Positions 1 through 13,139 of a DNA stretch of 64,000 bases are shown one piece after another. The stretch's first letter is position 1, and the number at the start of each line of letters is the position of its first letter. Where the stretch lies: contig NC_134028.1 in assembly GCF_964204645.1 (NCBI RefSeq), positions 16,729,263-16,793,262 of the forward strand, read 5' to 3'. The notes under the pieces were generated by a model. The model was not told the DNA's origin. It saw only the letters and a program-made list of their open reading frames with translations, and ran no database searches. Made by a program: the position numbers and the translations under genes. Source of the DNA: Tubulanus polymorphus. Lineage: Eukaryota > Nemertea > Palaeonemertea > Tubulaniformes > Tubulanidae.

Positions 1-780
1 GAAATATGCGTAGGTACAAATATAATATAGAAATACTAAGTTTTTGTATTATTCAATGCCCCCTGGTGGCCATATACAAAAACCAATGACCTTGAAACTC
101 ACCAAAATCATAGAAAACGTTATTAGCTACAACTTTCCAATACATTGTGGTAACACAATATGCTTAGGTATCAATATAATGTGGAAAAACTTTTTCCCAC
201 CTACGAATGAGAACTGATGACGCCAAGATGGCTGCCAATTGCGCCATAATTGGCTGATCAAAAATACATGTCTCAGGTATAATACATCCCTTTCCAAAGA
301 ATACCCATCACAAATTGCAATGAGAAATGACAAACCAGTAGGAAGCTACAGGACTGAGAATTTGGGCCAAAATTGCCATTTTTGGGCACTAAAAGGTCAT
401 AGGACAGCCATCTTGAGTCCGATCGACCCAATTTTTCTTAGGTTGATGGGCCCTTATATATTGGCAAATTATACACAAACAATCATGGTTATTGATAAAA
501 GTGTCTTCAAAATTTCCATCGAAAACTTCGAAAATGTGTAAACAGTGCTGATATTGGCGAACAACAATGGCTGCCAGTCGGCCATCTTGAATCTGATAGG
601 GCCAGTTTTTGACCTGAAGATGTGTCTAGGGTAGATACATGTATAAACCAAATATCAAGACATTACCTTGAAGTGTCTTCAAAACATCCCAAAATAACTG
701 GATTCCGTCTACGGACGGACGGATGACAAGTGAACGCAATAGCCCGCTGGGACTAAATTCCCAAGTGGGCTAAAAATTAG
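1..780. repeat. Dispersed-repeat-like sequence, no gene
   Basis: No convincing coding region. The right end has GGACGGACGGATGACAAG followed by a short stem-loop (AGCCCGCTGGGA at 741-752 against CCCAAGTGGGCT at 760-771) and an A-rich end, which looks like the 3' tail of a dispersed invertebrate repeat (SINE or non-LTR). The left boundary is outside the window. The repeat nature is inferred from this tail only. Confidence 0.35.
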
Positions 781-966
781 ATGGATATCTTAAAAGACAA
801 TGAAATGCAAGGCAAATTACTCGTGAGTCAAATTGATTCACGAAAATTTCATTGCAAAATGACCTTCCCATTCCTGACTGTGGTTTGTGAAAACATCCGA
901 TCGTGAAACTAAACAATGGTCAGGTTACTGACTAAAATTATGGGTGCTCATTATATTTCAGGGTAG

Positions 967-1163
967 AAGTGCAGATCCGCACCTCTCCGCGTAAACGTTT
1001 CAATCAATTACATTAAATATCATTGTTTCAGATTTAAAATGCCATCATCAATTCAGTACATTGACATTGGTTAATTTTCAATCTTCACTAGAAAGATTTT
1101 ATTTAGCCTGGATTCTGTCATTCAGTAGATTGCGTCAATCACGAGAGGTGCGGATCTGCACTT
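967..1163. mobile_element. Small hairpin MITE, about 197 bp
   Basis: Perfect 21-nt inverted repeats lie at 967-987 and 1143-1163 (core GTGCAGATCCGCACCTCTC). The outer 14 nt are nearly self-palindromic. The interior is AT-rich and non-coding. TTTCAGGG occurs just outside the left arm and TTTCAGGGG just outside the right, so a target duplication cannot be fixed. Likely a non-autonomous DNA transposon; superfamily unknown. Confidence 0.6.
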
Positions 1164-1199
1164 TTTCCTATTTCAGGGGTCTAACTGCAGTTTGGGTTA

Positions 1200-4100
1200 G
1201 GGTAACTCCACGTAAGTTCGGAATACATTTATAGAAATGCGATTTTGATCGGTGGATTCCGTCAATTATTAGCAGTAATCGGCAATTAAGCTCCGATATG
1301 TATTTTTGTTTTTTGCCCAAATTATTGTCAAAATCATTTTTTTGTGGGTTTGAATAGATAAACGCACTGATTTTTTAATTTTTTTATGCCGACGTAATTT
1401 CGGAAGCCGCGGTCACGTAAATTCGGAAACCTAATACGTAAGTTCGGAAATGCTCTGTACGCCGATTTAAACGCAGCTTGTATGCTATTGAAAACGGGCG
1501 ATACCATGTTGTTTATGGGGGATATGGGTTATACCAATTTGTTAGGGATGGTAGCATCACAAACCGCACAAATGGCCGTTGGAGGGAGTTTTTCGTCTAG
1601 GAAATTAAGACAAAACATAGATCGCATTTTGTTTAATATTTAATATATATTGCCTATTAGATGGCTTATAACATAAAAAATTCGAATTTCCATGCGCGTT
1701 TCAGAAAAATCACGAACCGGTTTTCATTTTCGATATTCCCTCGGCTTTACGCTACCCACCGTCCCCAATGCGACGAATAGATGTGCCCAGAAGTCAAACC
1801 CGGAAATGATTTGGAAGATTGCCAGATTACGGTGTTTCCACGTGGATTTTGATGGATTAGATAGATGATGTACCGTTATCTTTCACACCTAAGCTTTAGA
1901 TACCAAAACTGTATCTTAACTGTCATACGAACTACATGGTTGTCACGTTGGAAATCAAACGGTGGCCTAGACTGTAAGTGACGGGAGATGACTGCTTAAT
2001 CATGCAAACACGAAGAATGTTTGGCTTGGGAAATTGATCCTAAAATTCATCACACCTGAAAGGAGGACCGTTAGATAAGAAGGTAATAAAATGGAAAACT
2101 GAGAATGTATGTAGGTCTATTAAAGGCAAAACACTAACAACAGCACATTTTTATTGCACAACTAAATAGGCCTACTGGTGCCGGTAGGCTAATAAATATT
2201 ATAAAACATCTTACGACTGTAGAATAAAGAGATAATACATAATCGTAGCCAATAACAGAAATAACTTTAATGATTTAAATAATTTTTTCTTAACAACAAA
2301 TACGTGTATATATTATCAACAGTACAGTAAAACATTTATGTACATATGCAAGCAAATAAATCGCAACTTTTCACAAATTCGGCAGCCCGGAAAACCATCT
2401 GAATCCTTGTGTTCACTACTTCTGGTGGTTCCAAGCTGTTTACAATATTTTCAACCGGATGATCTTCTATGAGCTCCACGTCCGGCCAAACGAACAGATT
2501 TTTATTGTTCCAAAAATTGCACCGACATTGTTTCTCCGTCATTCGATATTTCCAGAATCTGCAAATAGTTGAATATATAACTATCCGTACATGAATTCTA
2601 TTTCTCCTTTTTTTCAGTTAAAATTTAGCCGATGAAACATACCACTCCGAAGTAAAGGTGCTTTCTGCCTTTCTGGCCCTCTTGGTATAGGGCTACATAT
2701 GAACCTTCACTACAATGATAATAACCCAGTAATGATAGATTATTCATCACTATTAACCAGGTAGGCCTATTACATGTTTTTAAGCTAAGCATGTAGTAAT
2801 TTACCTTATATTGATCTCGTGAATCAAGTTCACGCCACTTGTTTCAGGCACACTCACAGGATCCTGAAATTCAGATACACATTGTAGCCCTTCTCAATTT
2901 TAAATTCCAAAAAACCTTATTTCATTAAATGTTTAATTTTCATAGGCCTACCTCAACTACACGATTTTCGTTTTTTTTTTCCTCGACAGGAGACTCCACT
3001 GGTCTTGAGGACGCCTGAAATATTTATAGACTAAGTACCTAGCAGGTCAAGAATCATCACGATGTACCGGGAAATGAATGAACTCACAACTCGACAGGAC
3101 GTTGTCCCTGAAACTTACACTTGTCGCACATTTCTTATTTCTCTCTTGTCGTTCTAATTTCTTGTTTTCTTTCTCTTCTTTTTTTCCGATTTTTCTCGAG
3201 AGCTTTCGCATAGGCATCATCTGCTGTGAGGATGAAATATCGTTTCGAATCTTCTGTGCGATTTTTCGAGCGACGACTTTCCACAATCGGATATTTTAAA
3301 ACATCCTTGTCCGAGTCAGCTTGAAAATGAGATAAGAAAGGTAATTTCACGTTCTAACAATTAGTTGAATCAAAAAGACCCATTTCATTTGAGTCTCACC
3401 TGGCGATGATGAATTGTTGTAAATGTTGGAATGAATGTTAATTTCGTTTGATTTCAGGGATTTCCATGCCTCATACAGGGAATCTCATAAACATCATATC
3501 CCTCATTGTATCGACGTTCAAATTGTATTTTCATTTCAGGTGAGATAACCGACTCCAACGTCTGTAGCGCAGTACTATAAGAACGAGAATTGTTCACCGG
3601 TAGAGCCTGAAAAAAATATCAAACAGTATAAGTATCTTTCACTAATTTTCAAAAGTTAAAATAAAATATTTTGAATTGAATTCATTTCAGTTTCTTGCAA
3701 ATTTATTCAGGTTTATTCAGGTTTTTAAAAGGATATCTTGCATGTAGCAGCTCTCCAAGGACAGAAAAATGCTGAAACACAGAAGTAATTCTAAAAGTTT
3801 GTTAAAGCAATCATAACGCTATCGTCAACTGTTATTAGTGTAACTATGGAACAAAATTCATCAAGAAAAACGTAAATTTTTCAAATTCTATTGCAAAATT
3901 GCATAATTGTAATATGTTACCTCGCTTGGTGGATTTTGATTCAATTCAAATGATTGTATTGGCAATAATGAAGCAGGATCTGATATCTGAATATAAATAA
4001 ATGCTAGTCACTTATATATGAGGACATTTTAGCCGATACAATACATATATGAATGTATAACTCACTATATCGCGAACAGTTGTTGTAGACGGTAAGTACG

Positions 4101-6345
4101 CCTCGTTTGGTATGGCATATGGGTTGAAAGGAAATATTCCGCAAGAACTGAAACCATTGATAAGCATATCTGGTGAAATGCTCTGCCAAGCCTTGCGAAA
4201 TATTTCGAAGAAGCAGCTTTTGTTTATCACTCTCCCCGGGTAATCATTGGAGAATTCTTGACATAAGCGGTTCCAGCTAGACTTTAAAGTCTTGAAACAC
4301 GTTCTGTTTATGTAAAAATAAACCATTAATATTATTGCTAGAATATACTACAAAGAGTTAAGAAAAGGATTGTGGTGTTACCTATCTAGGGGTTGCAGCC
4401 AGTGTGATGTATGCTCTGGCAACTCAACTAGAGTGATTTCGTTCTGTCTGGCTAATTCGACTAGTTCTAGGAAGTTGTGACTATTATGGCCATCTGAAAT
4501 TAATATTTGTGGACGTGTTTGTCCGATTGCCGGAAGGAAGCTTTCTCGAAACCAAAGTGTGGCAATACCCTAGAAAATTCAAAGATAAAATACATTTAAT
4601 GGTTAGAATATTGGATTTCAAATAATTGTTTAATATTTTTGTTGTTTTAATAAATACCTGTTTAGTCCACCCTGTTTCTGAAACTGACAGAGTTGTTCCA
4701 GCCGGAGCATTTATCGAATCCACCGATTGCAGCGAAGCGACAGTTTTTCCTTTGAATATGACGTGTGGTGCCAGCATTTGCCCTGAGGCATTACCACACG
4801 CCATAACAGTAATCGTCTCCCGGTTTCCGCTAATCTGTGACTGAACGTACTTGCTTCCTTTTTTCTGAAAAAACCAAGTAGGCCTATTCATTAAGGTATC
4901 AGCAGAGAATTGTAAAATTTAACTCTGTTTCTAGATGATATATTAACAATAAGAATATAGTTGTAATAAGATCAGTGTAATTGGCCAGTTCGTTACATCA
5001 AAAATCATCAATTTGCCCTACCTTGCTACGATTTTCCCTGGTACGTGGGTCAACTGAACCCCGGTTTCGTCAAGGTTCCAGATGTACATTGGCCTAACAT
5101 TCTGGTGCCTAACAGCAGCAGTGCCCTCTGGCTTTCGCAACGATACGCTTGGGTGTCTGGCTCTAAAGCCAGCCCAAAACTGGTCACTAGGAACAACCTA
5201 CAGATATAAATACCGGTATATATATATATAGATTTTTTTAACTTATAGGCCTACATACCAAGCTGAGAATTAACAGATCACAAGTCAATAGACATACCTC
5301 CTGGAATGGTTTGCCGCGTTTGAGTGCCAAATCACCAGCATACCTCAGAAAATTACTTTTCGAAAACCCATACCCCAAATCAGCTCGGTTCTTTGCAAAG
5401 TCTGCAAGTTTTGTCTCATCCACCATGCTGAGATGGGTCGGCCTGCCTAATTTTGCTGTTGCATGACAGATTTTTCCACTAACTCTATCATGCAGAGTTG
5501 ATTTTAGTACAGAAAACTCACTGGCTGCTCTCAATATCGAAGAGCCAGATTTCACTGATTCAATCGCGTTGGTCATTTGGTCTTCTGACCATTTGCAATA
5601 AACCTTTGGCATCCTGGAAATAAAACCAATTTTTAAATTAATGAGAAAGGGCACTGTCCTCGGGCCGATAAAACAGCTTAGGGTCTAAGACCTTCAATTT
5701 GTGGTAGTTTTTCAATTTGTTTTAATTTTATTAGGCTGCTACAGTCATTAGCCACAAGGTCCAACTAATTATAGGCCTAAGCTTAAATAAATTCAATTTT
5801 AATCTAAAAAAGTTGTTTGTTGTTTTGAATTAGAAATAGAATCGTTCATTTCTAGGAAAAACAGCTGTGTAAACATACGCAATAACAATTATACATTATT
5901 TCGGAACTTCCGAAATTACGTGGAGGAGCCGTGAAAGCTGGGTATGGGATTTCCGAAATTATGTGTAGGCGTTTGAGTTTTTGAAAATCGCCGTTTATGT
6001 AACAATGAGCGTATTCCGATAGTAAATGAATGTTTATAAACAAACTATCGGCTTCCTAGAACTTCGCGGCAGTGTTTACGTATCGGCTGCCACGAAATGC
6101 CGTAAAAGCGGGTCGAATCAATAGTGTACTTACGTGACCGACTTTAGCGATTTGCCGCGCTGATTTCGTGTGCCAGAAAGAAATGCGTACTACGTCATCA
6201 AAATGGCGCGGATTCCCGTGGAATTCCCAGGAAATACCAACCTACTCCCCCTTTTTCAAATTTAAGCTAGTCCAAATAGGTATTCCCTCTCCGCGACCGC
6301 GGAGAGGCCGAAGAAGAAAACTTCCGAACTTACAGTGAGTTACCC
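1200..6345 (-). mobile_element. Tigger/pogo-like DNA transposon, complete
   Basis: Inverted ends GGGTAACTCCACGTAAG (1200-) and, on the minus strand, GGGTAACTCACTGTAAG (ending at 6345) are flanked by TA on both sides (1198-1199, 6346-6347), the TA duplication typical of Tc1/mariner-pogo elements. Further copies of the end motif (ACGTAAKTTCGGAA type) lie inside both termini at about 1390-1450 and 5890-5960, probably transposase-binding sites. The spliced minus-strand gene encodes a pogo/Tigger-type DDE transposase. At 5.1 kb it is longer than most Tigger elements because of its many introns. Confidence 0.85.
2330..5612 (-). CDS. Tigger/pogo-like DDE transposase, multi-exon
   Basis: Reads from high to low coordinates. 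Exon 5298-5612 starts [13 protein letters not shown] and encodes a psq-type helix-turn-helix; exon 5022-5197 carries [19 protein letters not shown] and WNLDETGV (first catalytic Asp); exon 4658-4864 continues the DDE_1 domain; exon 4382-4569 has [10 protein letters not shown] (second catalytic Asp) and [13 protein letters not shown]; exon 4066-4303 has SWNRLCQEF and [11 protein letters not shown]. Exon borders have GT and AG. Smaller C-terminal exons follow near 3921-3987, about 3430-3608, about 3050-3327, 2640-2700 and 2330-2540, including a Lys/Arg-rich coiled segment. Around 3490 the frame must change between GYDVY and LYEAWKSLK, an apparent frameshift. The 3' exon limits are approximate. 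The family excises and inserts DNA at TA. Confidence 0.75.
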
Positions 6346-6426
6346 TACCTATCCACTGGGTGGCGCTAGTGTTATTAAAGAATAGTGTTATAGTAAGGTT
6401 AAATACATAACTAGTCTATTTCTTTG

Positions 6427-6599
6427 AGCGTCTATTATACCCCTTAAAACACCATCAACTTCCCTCAAACTGCTACTACAATCGTCAAAAGCTACTAAGG
6501 ATTAAAAATTTATGCACAAACAATAGTTAACTTCCATCTGATTACAGAACAGTCAGTTTGAGGTAAGTTGATGGTGTTTTAAGGGGTGAAATAGACGCT
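6427..6599. mobile_element. Small MITE with 46-bp inverted repeats
   Basis: AGCGTCTATTATACCCC at 6427 is the inverse of GGGGTGAAATAGACGCT ending at 6599, and complementarity continues through the CACCATCAACTT region for about 46 bp on each side. No coding capacity. A stem this long with a loop under 85 bp would fold strongly as single-stranded DNA or RNA. Confidence 0.65.
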
Positions 6600-6673
6600 A
6601 TGAGGGACGAAAATTAACCTTAAATGAGCACTTTCGCCCTAGACATTGTGTTAGGAACAACGGCTAGGTACTT

Positions 6674-7937
6674 ATGTCTATTTATTGATTGATGAGACCT
6701 GTTTTTCTGGGATATTTTGCTTACTTTTTGGGGAACATACCTCATTTATGTCTTAACAGAATGCCAAAAATCGCGGACAACAACTGAATATCCGATATAT
6801 TTCCAGTTCTGTAGGCCTACCAATTAGATGGATTGGCAAAAAGACTCCTTAAGTCCAGTTGAATGAGAGAGAAAATCCTCCATTTTGTCAAATTTCTTGG
6901 ATTTGAACATTGTTACCATGCCTACGCCACCCTGATTTCAGGGATGAGAACGCCGACCTGTAAAATTCGCGGGTTTTTTTTCTTGAGTTACACACGCGAA
7001 CAAGTTGACGGCATAGCCGTCAGCACTAGCGAGCGCCGTAGGCGCGAAGCTATTTCGGGAGGTTTGGCGGCCCTCCCCCAAGAAAATTTTAGAAATTAAA
7101 TGCGTTTTCCGAGCACTTAGAGCGATCTTGAACCCATGAACGACTATTATATTTTGGAAGGTAATGGCTAGTTCCAATGTGGTACATCCTCATTCGATGA
7201 CATTCAACATCTCATGCAATATGGGTCGAGCCCTGAATTATTGCAGTAAATATGCGCCGATGAATGCTCACTAAAAATCATCACCCAGTAGTGTATAATA
7301 TCCGAAGACGTTCGCCACACACGCGCGGCAACAGTAAGTAGGCCTATATACATTACTACTGAACCGCGCGTGCGGCAACCGATCGATAAAATACATACAC
7401 ACTCATCAAGATCGTAGTACAAATGTAGATACAAAATCACCGTGTTGCAATGAATATGCATTGAAATACGATACTTTTACGTGACGATGAGTAAAACAGG
7501 CACTGAACGCTTTTACAGTTCACCTGATTACCGATCGCGCCGGACCAATTGAGTGAGATCATCCCCCCCATACTTTTACATCATTTTTGGACTATTTGGA
7601 AAATTGATATTTTTCAATACCGAAATCTGCGGGAAATTCTCATCCCTGTGATTTAGTTGTTGAGACCCCACAAGAAAAATAACTTCATTTCGTAGGCATG
7701 GCGACAATGTAAAAATTCAAGAAATTTCACAAAATGGAGGATTTTCTCTCTCATTCAACTGGACTTAAGGAGTCTTTTTGCCAATCCAGCTAATTGGTAC
7801 AGAACTGGAAATATATCGGATATTCAGTTGTTGTCCACGATTTTTGGCATTCTGTTAAGACATAAATTAGGTATGTACCCCAAAAAGTAAGCAAAATATC
7901 CAAGAAAAACAGGTCTCATCAATTAATAAATAGACAT
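6674..7937. mobile_element. Foldback-type non-autonomous element, long inverted repeats
   Basis: About 280 bp at 6674-6960 are repeated in inverted orientation at about 7650-7937, starting ATGTCTATTTATT and ending AATAAATAGACAT. Arms are roughly 90-95% identical by eye. The centre (6960-7650) contains short open frames only, with no recognisable domain. No clear target duplication. A non-autonomous DNA transposon or foldback element is the best reading. Confidence 0.65.
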
Positions 7938-8247
7938 TAGACTACAGATATAGGAGCGTAGTCTGTCTTTATTTAGGCCTATAGTATAGTTAAACGACGT
8001 ACGTACGTGCGTGCGTTGATTGTTGAATGATGGGTAAATAAATTCATCATAAAACCTGGGGGAATATCATATCGGAAGTAGGAATAACATATCCCTGGTA
8101 ATTACTCATTATCTTTTTCATTCCACGTACTATTAGGACCCCTTAAAAGCATTTTGAGACTACTAACTTAACTAACTTAATCACAACAGTCTTACGCCGC
8201 ACAATACTGCCCACACGTGTATATTTCGGCTATTACCAACGAAGTGA

Positions 8248-8918
8248 CTATTTCAGATGACTCAAAACCAGACCGTTCCGTCTATAGATAGTATAACGGA
8301 TTAGCGTTTTACATTAGCATGTTGAATGACATATAGGCATAGCCTATATGGCGATATAGGCATAGCCTATATGGCGGACAATTCGACATTGTCTGCGCTG
8401 TCATCTACTGACTGTAGTGATTTTAAGGCCGCCCAGAATGCAATTAAAGAGTATAGCATTAGGTGTTGCAATGTTACCTGCAATATGTGGGCGTACATAC
8501 TAGCGCCGAGCTTATCTTTAACAAAATGTTTTGAGGACTGAATGTGTCGTAACATTTGTTGTGCAAATCTATTTCACTGAAGCAAAAAATAAATATATAA
8601 ATAAATATATGCCAATATAGTTCTTCTTTTCTGTTGTCTCTTGTTTTTTCTTTCTCTAATTTTACAAAGGCTTGTGTGGAATTTTGGGATTTGGAAGTCG
8701 CCTCCCTTCCCTCCAGGGAAAGCCTTTTAAAAATCGGACCTAATAAATCAATCCACAGTACACTGAGGTAAGTGGGACTCGAATCCAATGAGATCTTCCA
8801 TTTGTATATTATATGGATCAATAAAATTAAAGTTCAAGTTCATTTGTTGATGGTATAAAATCCGAACTATACAGACGAAACGAAAAATAGGAACCTGGTT
8901 TTGAGTCATCTGAAATAG
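8248..8918. mobile_element. Non-autonomous element with 24-bp perfect inverted ends
   Basis: CTATTTCAGATGACTCAAAA begins at 8248 and its exact inverse ends at 8918, 24 nt in all. The 671-bp interior has no recognisable protein and includes a tandem palindromic 23-mer at 8331-8376. Probably a MITE. Confidence 0.55.
8331..8376. repeat. Two tandem 23-bp palindromic units
   Basis: ATATAGGCATAGCCTATAT plus GGCG occurs twice back to back. Each unit is an almost perfect palindrome. Confidence 0.7.
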
Positions 8919-8968
8919 CCAATTCCCAAACCTTTACAAGACGGGGTTCACCGTACTCATTGTTTGTA

Positions 8969-10011
8969 TAGACTGGTTACCGGTCTCTATCTTCAATTAG
9001 AGACCGGTTGTGCCCATCCTCCATTTTACATTTTCGATGCATGTCAAATAAGGTCAAACATGTAAAGTAGCAAGTTACTTCCTGGTTAAGATGGCGTCTC
9101 TTCGAATCTGCTTAGCTTCGAGCGATATCAAAATTGCCCTTTACAATGGACGGAAAGACATTAATTGCTGTAAGTATCAGATAAATCCGCTGATACTTTA
9201 CCTGGTACTCGGAATACAAACTAACAAGGATCGAAATCTAATGCGAGGTGAGCTCTGCCGCTACCGTCACTGAATACACTATACAGAACATTCTGAAGGA
9301 ACAGGGGACATCCTTTCTATATCTACCGTTCGTGAGATGTATTTAGTGAATTGATGTTTTAATACAGTGTTGTAAAATGACTATATTAAGTATCTGAATA
9401 AAGTTGTTGAAATCCTTAGTGCTTTGTGAGATCAGATATTTGGATCCACCTCTGCCTTCTGATTTCCTGATACAGACAGCAAGTTGGGACTGTCAAATTA
9501 AGAGACTTGGTCAAGACAAGATACTCAGATCACACTGGAAATTCGCAATATCCTCTCTCCTCATGGACCACACAATGTCTATGTTGACTTTGCTAGAAAT
9601 CGATTATAAAATTCATCACGACCAATTCTTTTTCACTGAATTCAATATTTATTGTTCACTTCTGGTACACAATCTTGTTCAGCCCCTGACAAGAGAATAA
9701 GCAATTGACAAGAGAATAAGCAATGACTCTACGTATTTCATGACATAGAACAGTAGTTTTTTTTTCATCGACAAATTGGGACGATCCTGATATCCCTGAT
9801 TTGAATGATAGTATCTTTAGAATCATAAAGACCATGTCTCGACCAGACAGATAGTCCAATCACAATTCAAATAGAAGGCTCGCTAGTGCAGTTATTCACA
9901 GAATCCAGCTCTTTTAACCTCATCAGTTTATCAGATCGTGAGCAGTGGAGAAATGCAGTACACAACATCTTGGCGCAGCGGCGCTTGCTGATGTAACTGA
10001 TGATGATTGAT

Positions 10012-10064
<53 letters not shown>

Positions 10065-10977
10065 TTGACGATGACGATGACGATGACGATGATTGATGAC
10101 GATGATGATGATTGATGATGACGATGACGATGACGATGATGATGATGGAGTTTATCAGAATCAAGGAGTTTCACCGCCTGTTATTTGGAATCTCATTTCA
10201 CGACAGCTAGTGCTGATTCTTTATTCTTTTCGATTACTGCATGATGTTATCATTCTTAAATTAAAATACATATCACACTTACAATTAATCTGGATTGACT
10301 TTACAATTAATGGTTCAGAATCCATTTTTCAAACTTACCTTGATGTATTGCAATCTATTCTTTTCATGTTGAGCTAATTTGATACGCATTACTTCAATTT
10401 CTTAAAACATCCTACGAGTTGTGACTAACAAAATCATCACTAAAACGCTCACAATAATCTACAATAGATAATCAATATAGTGTTTGTGAAATAGCACTCA
10501 TATTCAATGTTCACATTTTTACGAAGTAAGTAGGTGAAGTTACGTTGTTGATGTCATTATTTTCACTGGATCAACTGCTGATGTCCAATGTCACATTAAG
10601 AACAATCAATCAATATCGCCTCGAGTGAACAAACAAGTAGCCTCTGCTGCAAGGTTCAGTATGTCAGTAGTGGTATAGTAGTATTGTATGTATTGTTGTT
10701 GACGACCGGTAGGTTTTGACGGCGCTGTCACGCAGCCATCCTGAATTGAACACCGATATTTTCGGTACCACACGCTAAACAAAAGCCTGCAGAAGCGTTA
10801 CCTGGCAGTTTTAATGGAATTTCTTTCTTCATTGGTATAAAAAATGACTTTAAAGAGGTCCATGGAACGTAAATCGAGACACAGTGTAGGCGGCCATGTT
10901 ACATTTTTCACGTGATGAAATACTGAAATCTGATTGGATCCGTGAAATCCGCGGAAGATGGCGGACGGGCAAAACCT
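8969..10977. repeat. 2-kb tandem unit, copy 1
   Basis: Runs from TAGACTGGTTACCGG to GATGGCGGACGGGCAAAACC and is repeated directly at 10978-12874 with high identity. Begins with a hairpin: ACCGGTCTCT (8979-) pairs with AGAGACCGGT across a 10-nt loop. The conserved open stretch at 9404-9700 is shared with copy 2 but shows no recognisable domain and is probably not a gene. Copy 1 is longer because of a GATGAC microsatellite. Confidence 0.8.
9998..10147. repeat. GATGAC/GATGAT microsatellite
   Basis: About 150 bp of GAT-rich repeats, mainly GATGAC, interrupted by TGATTGATG. Copy 2 of the 2-kb unit has only GATGATGATGAG at the matching place, so the expansion came after, or the contraction followed, the duplication. 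Confidence 0.9.
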
Positions 10978-12874
10978 AGACTGGTTACCGGTCTCTATCT
11001 TCAATTAGAGACCGGTTGTGCCCATCCTCCATTTTACATTTTCGATGCATGTCAAATAAGGTCAAACATGTAAAGTAGCAAGCTACTTCCTGGTTAAGAT
11101 GGCGTCTCTTCTAATCTGCTTAGCTTCGAGCGATATCAAAATTGTCCTTAGCAATGGACGGAAAGACCTTAATTGCTTAAGTATCAGATCAATCCGCTGA
11201 TAATTTACCTGGTACTCGGAATACAAACTAATAAGGGTCGAAATCTAATGCTTGGTGACTCTGCCGCGACCGTCACTGAATACAGAACATTCTGAAGGAA
11301 CAGGGGACATCCTTTCTACCGTTCGTGAGATGTATTTAGTGAATTGATGTTTTAATACGGTGTTGTAAAATGACTATATTTAGTATCTGAATAAAGTTTA
11401 CAATTCTTTAACCCCTTAGTGCTTTGTGAGATCAGATATTTGGATCCACCTCAGCTTACTGATTTCCTGATACAGACAGCAAGTTGGGACAGTCAAATTA
11501 AGAGACTTGGTCAAGACAAGTTACTCAGATCACACTGGAAATTCGCAATATCCTCTCTTCTCAGGGACCACACAATGTCAATGTTGACTTTGCTAGAAAT
11601 CGATTATAAAATTCATCACGACCAATTCTTTTTCACTGAATCCAATATTTATTGTTCACTTCTGGTACAAAATCTTGTTCAGCCCCTGACAAGAGAATAA
11701 GCAATTGACAAGAGAATAAGCAATGACATTACGTATTTCATGACATAGAACAGTAGTTTTTTTTCTTTGACAAATTGGGACGATCCTGATATGCCTGATT
11801 TGAATGATAGTGTCTTTAGAATCATAAAGACCATGTCTCGACAAGACAGATAATCCAATCACAATTCAAATTGAAGGCTGGCTAGTGCAGTTATTCACAG
11901 AATCCAGCTCTTTAAACCTCATCAGTTTATCAGATCGTGAGCAGAGGAGAAATAAAGTACACAATATCTTGGCGCAGCGGCGCTTGCTAATGTAACTGAT
12001 GATGATGAGTTTATCAGAATCAAGGAGTTTCACCGCCTGTTATTTGGAATCTCATTTCATGACAGCTAGTGCTGATTCTTTATTGTCTTTGATTACTGCA
12101 TGATGTTGTCATTCTGAAATTAAAAAACATATCACTTACAATTAAACCTGGATTGACTTTACAATTAATGATTCAGAATCCATTTTTCAAACTTACCTTG
12201 ACTTGATGCATTGCAATCTATTCTTTTCATGTTGAGCTAATTTGACACGCATTACTTCAATTTCTTAAAACATCCTACGAGTTGTGACTCACAAAATCAT
12301 CACTAAAACGCTCACAATAATCTACAATAGATAATCAATATAGTGTTTCTTAAATAGCACTCATATTCAATCAATGTTCACATTTTTACGAAGAAGTAAG
12401 TAAGTAGGTGAAGTTACCTTGTTGATGACTTTATTTTCACTGGATCAACTGCTGATATACAATGACACATAAAGAACAATGAATCAATCGCCTCGAGTGA
12501 ACAAACAAGTAGCCTCTGCTGCAAGATTCAGTACGTCAGTAGTGGTATAGTAGTATTCTATGTATTGTTGTTTCAATCCACCAGTCCAAATTGCTGATTG
12601 ACGACCGGTAAGTTTTGACGGCGCTTTCACGCAGCCATCATGAATTGAATACCGACATTTTCGGTACCACACGCTAAACAAGTGCCTGCAGGCGTTACCT
12701 GGCAGTTTTAACGGAATTTCTTTCTTCATTGGTATAAAAAATGACTTTAAAGAGGTCCATGGAACGTAAATCGAGACACAGTGTAGGCGGCCATGTTACA
12801 TTGTTCACGTGATGAAATACTGAAATCTGATTGGATCCGTAAAATCCGCGGAAGATGGCGGACGGGCAAAACCT
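10978..12874. repeat. 2-kb tandem unit, copy 2
   Basis: Direct repeat of 8969-10977 with scattered substitutions and small indels. The microsatellite is missing and about 30 extra bases occur near 12570-12600. Ends at the same GCGGACGGGCAAAACC as copy 1. No recognised coding domain. Confidence 0.8.
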
Positions 12875-12979
12875 GTCCGATATTGAATGGGACAGGCAAC
12901 CAGTCTTATTGTTTGTATTTATTTAGACTGGTCGCCTGTCCAATTCTGTGCTAGACTGGTCGCCTGTCCAATTCAATAT

Positions 12980-13062
12980 TAGACTGGTAACCGGTCTCTA
13001 TCTTCAATTAGAGACCGGTTGTGCCCATCCTCCATTCTACATTCTTGATGCATGTCAAATAA
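12980..13062. repeat. Fragment of a third copy of the 2-kb unit
   Basis: TAGACTGGTAACCGGTCTC onward matches the start of copies 1 and 2 for about 83 bp and then diverges at CATGTCAAATAA. It is preceded by two direct copies of AGACTGGTCGCCTGTCCAAT (12917-12975), related to the same end motif. Confidence 0.7.
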
Positions 13063-13139
13063 AAAAATGACGTCACTTGACGTCCGATTTGAATCTAATG
13101 GGGGAAATCGGAAGTAGAATTACGTCGTGAAATAACGGA

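Noticed and set aside
9404-9700. Gene conserved between the two 2-kb units (9404-9700 and 11419-11700)
   Set aside because: Similarity reflects the duplication at the nucleotide level. There is no recognisable domain, and indels are not biased to multiples of three elsewhere in the unit.
9923-10377. His- or Asp-repeat proteins across the GATGAC tract
   Set aside because: Pure translation of a microsatellite. The matching region of copy 2 lacks it.
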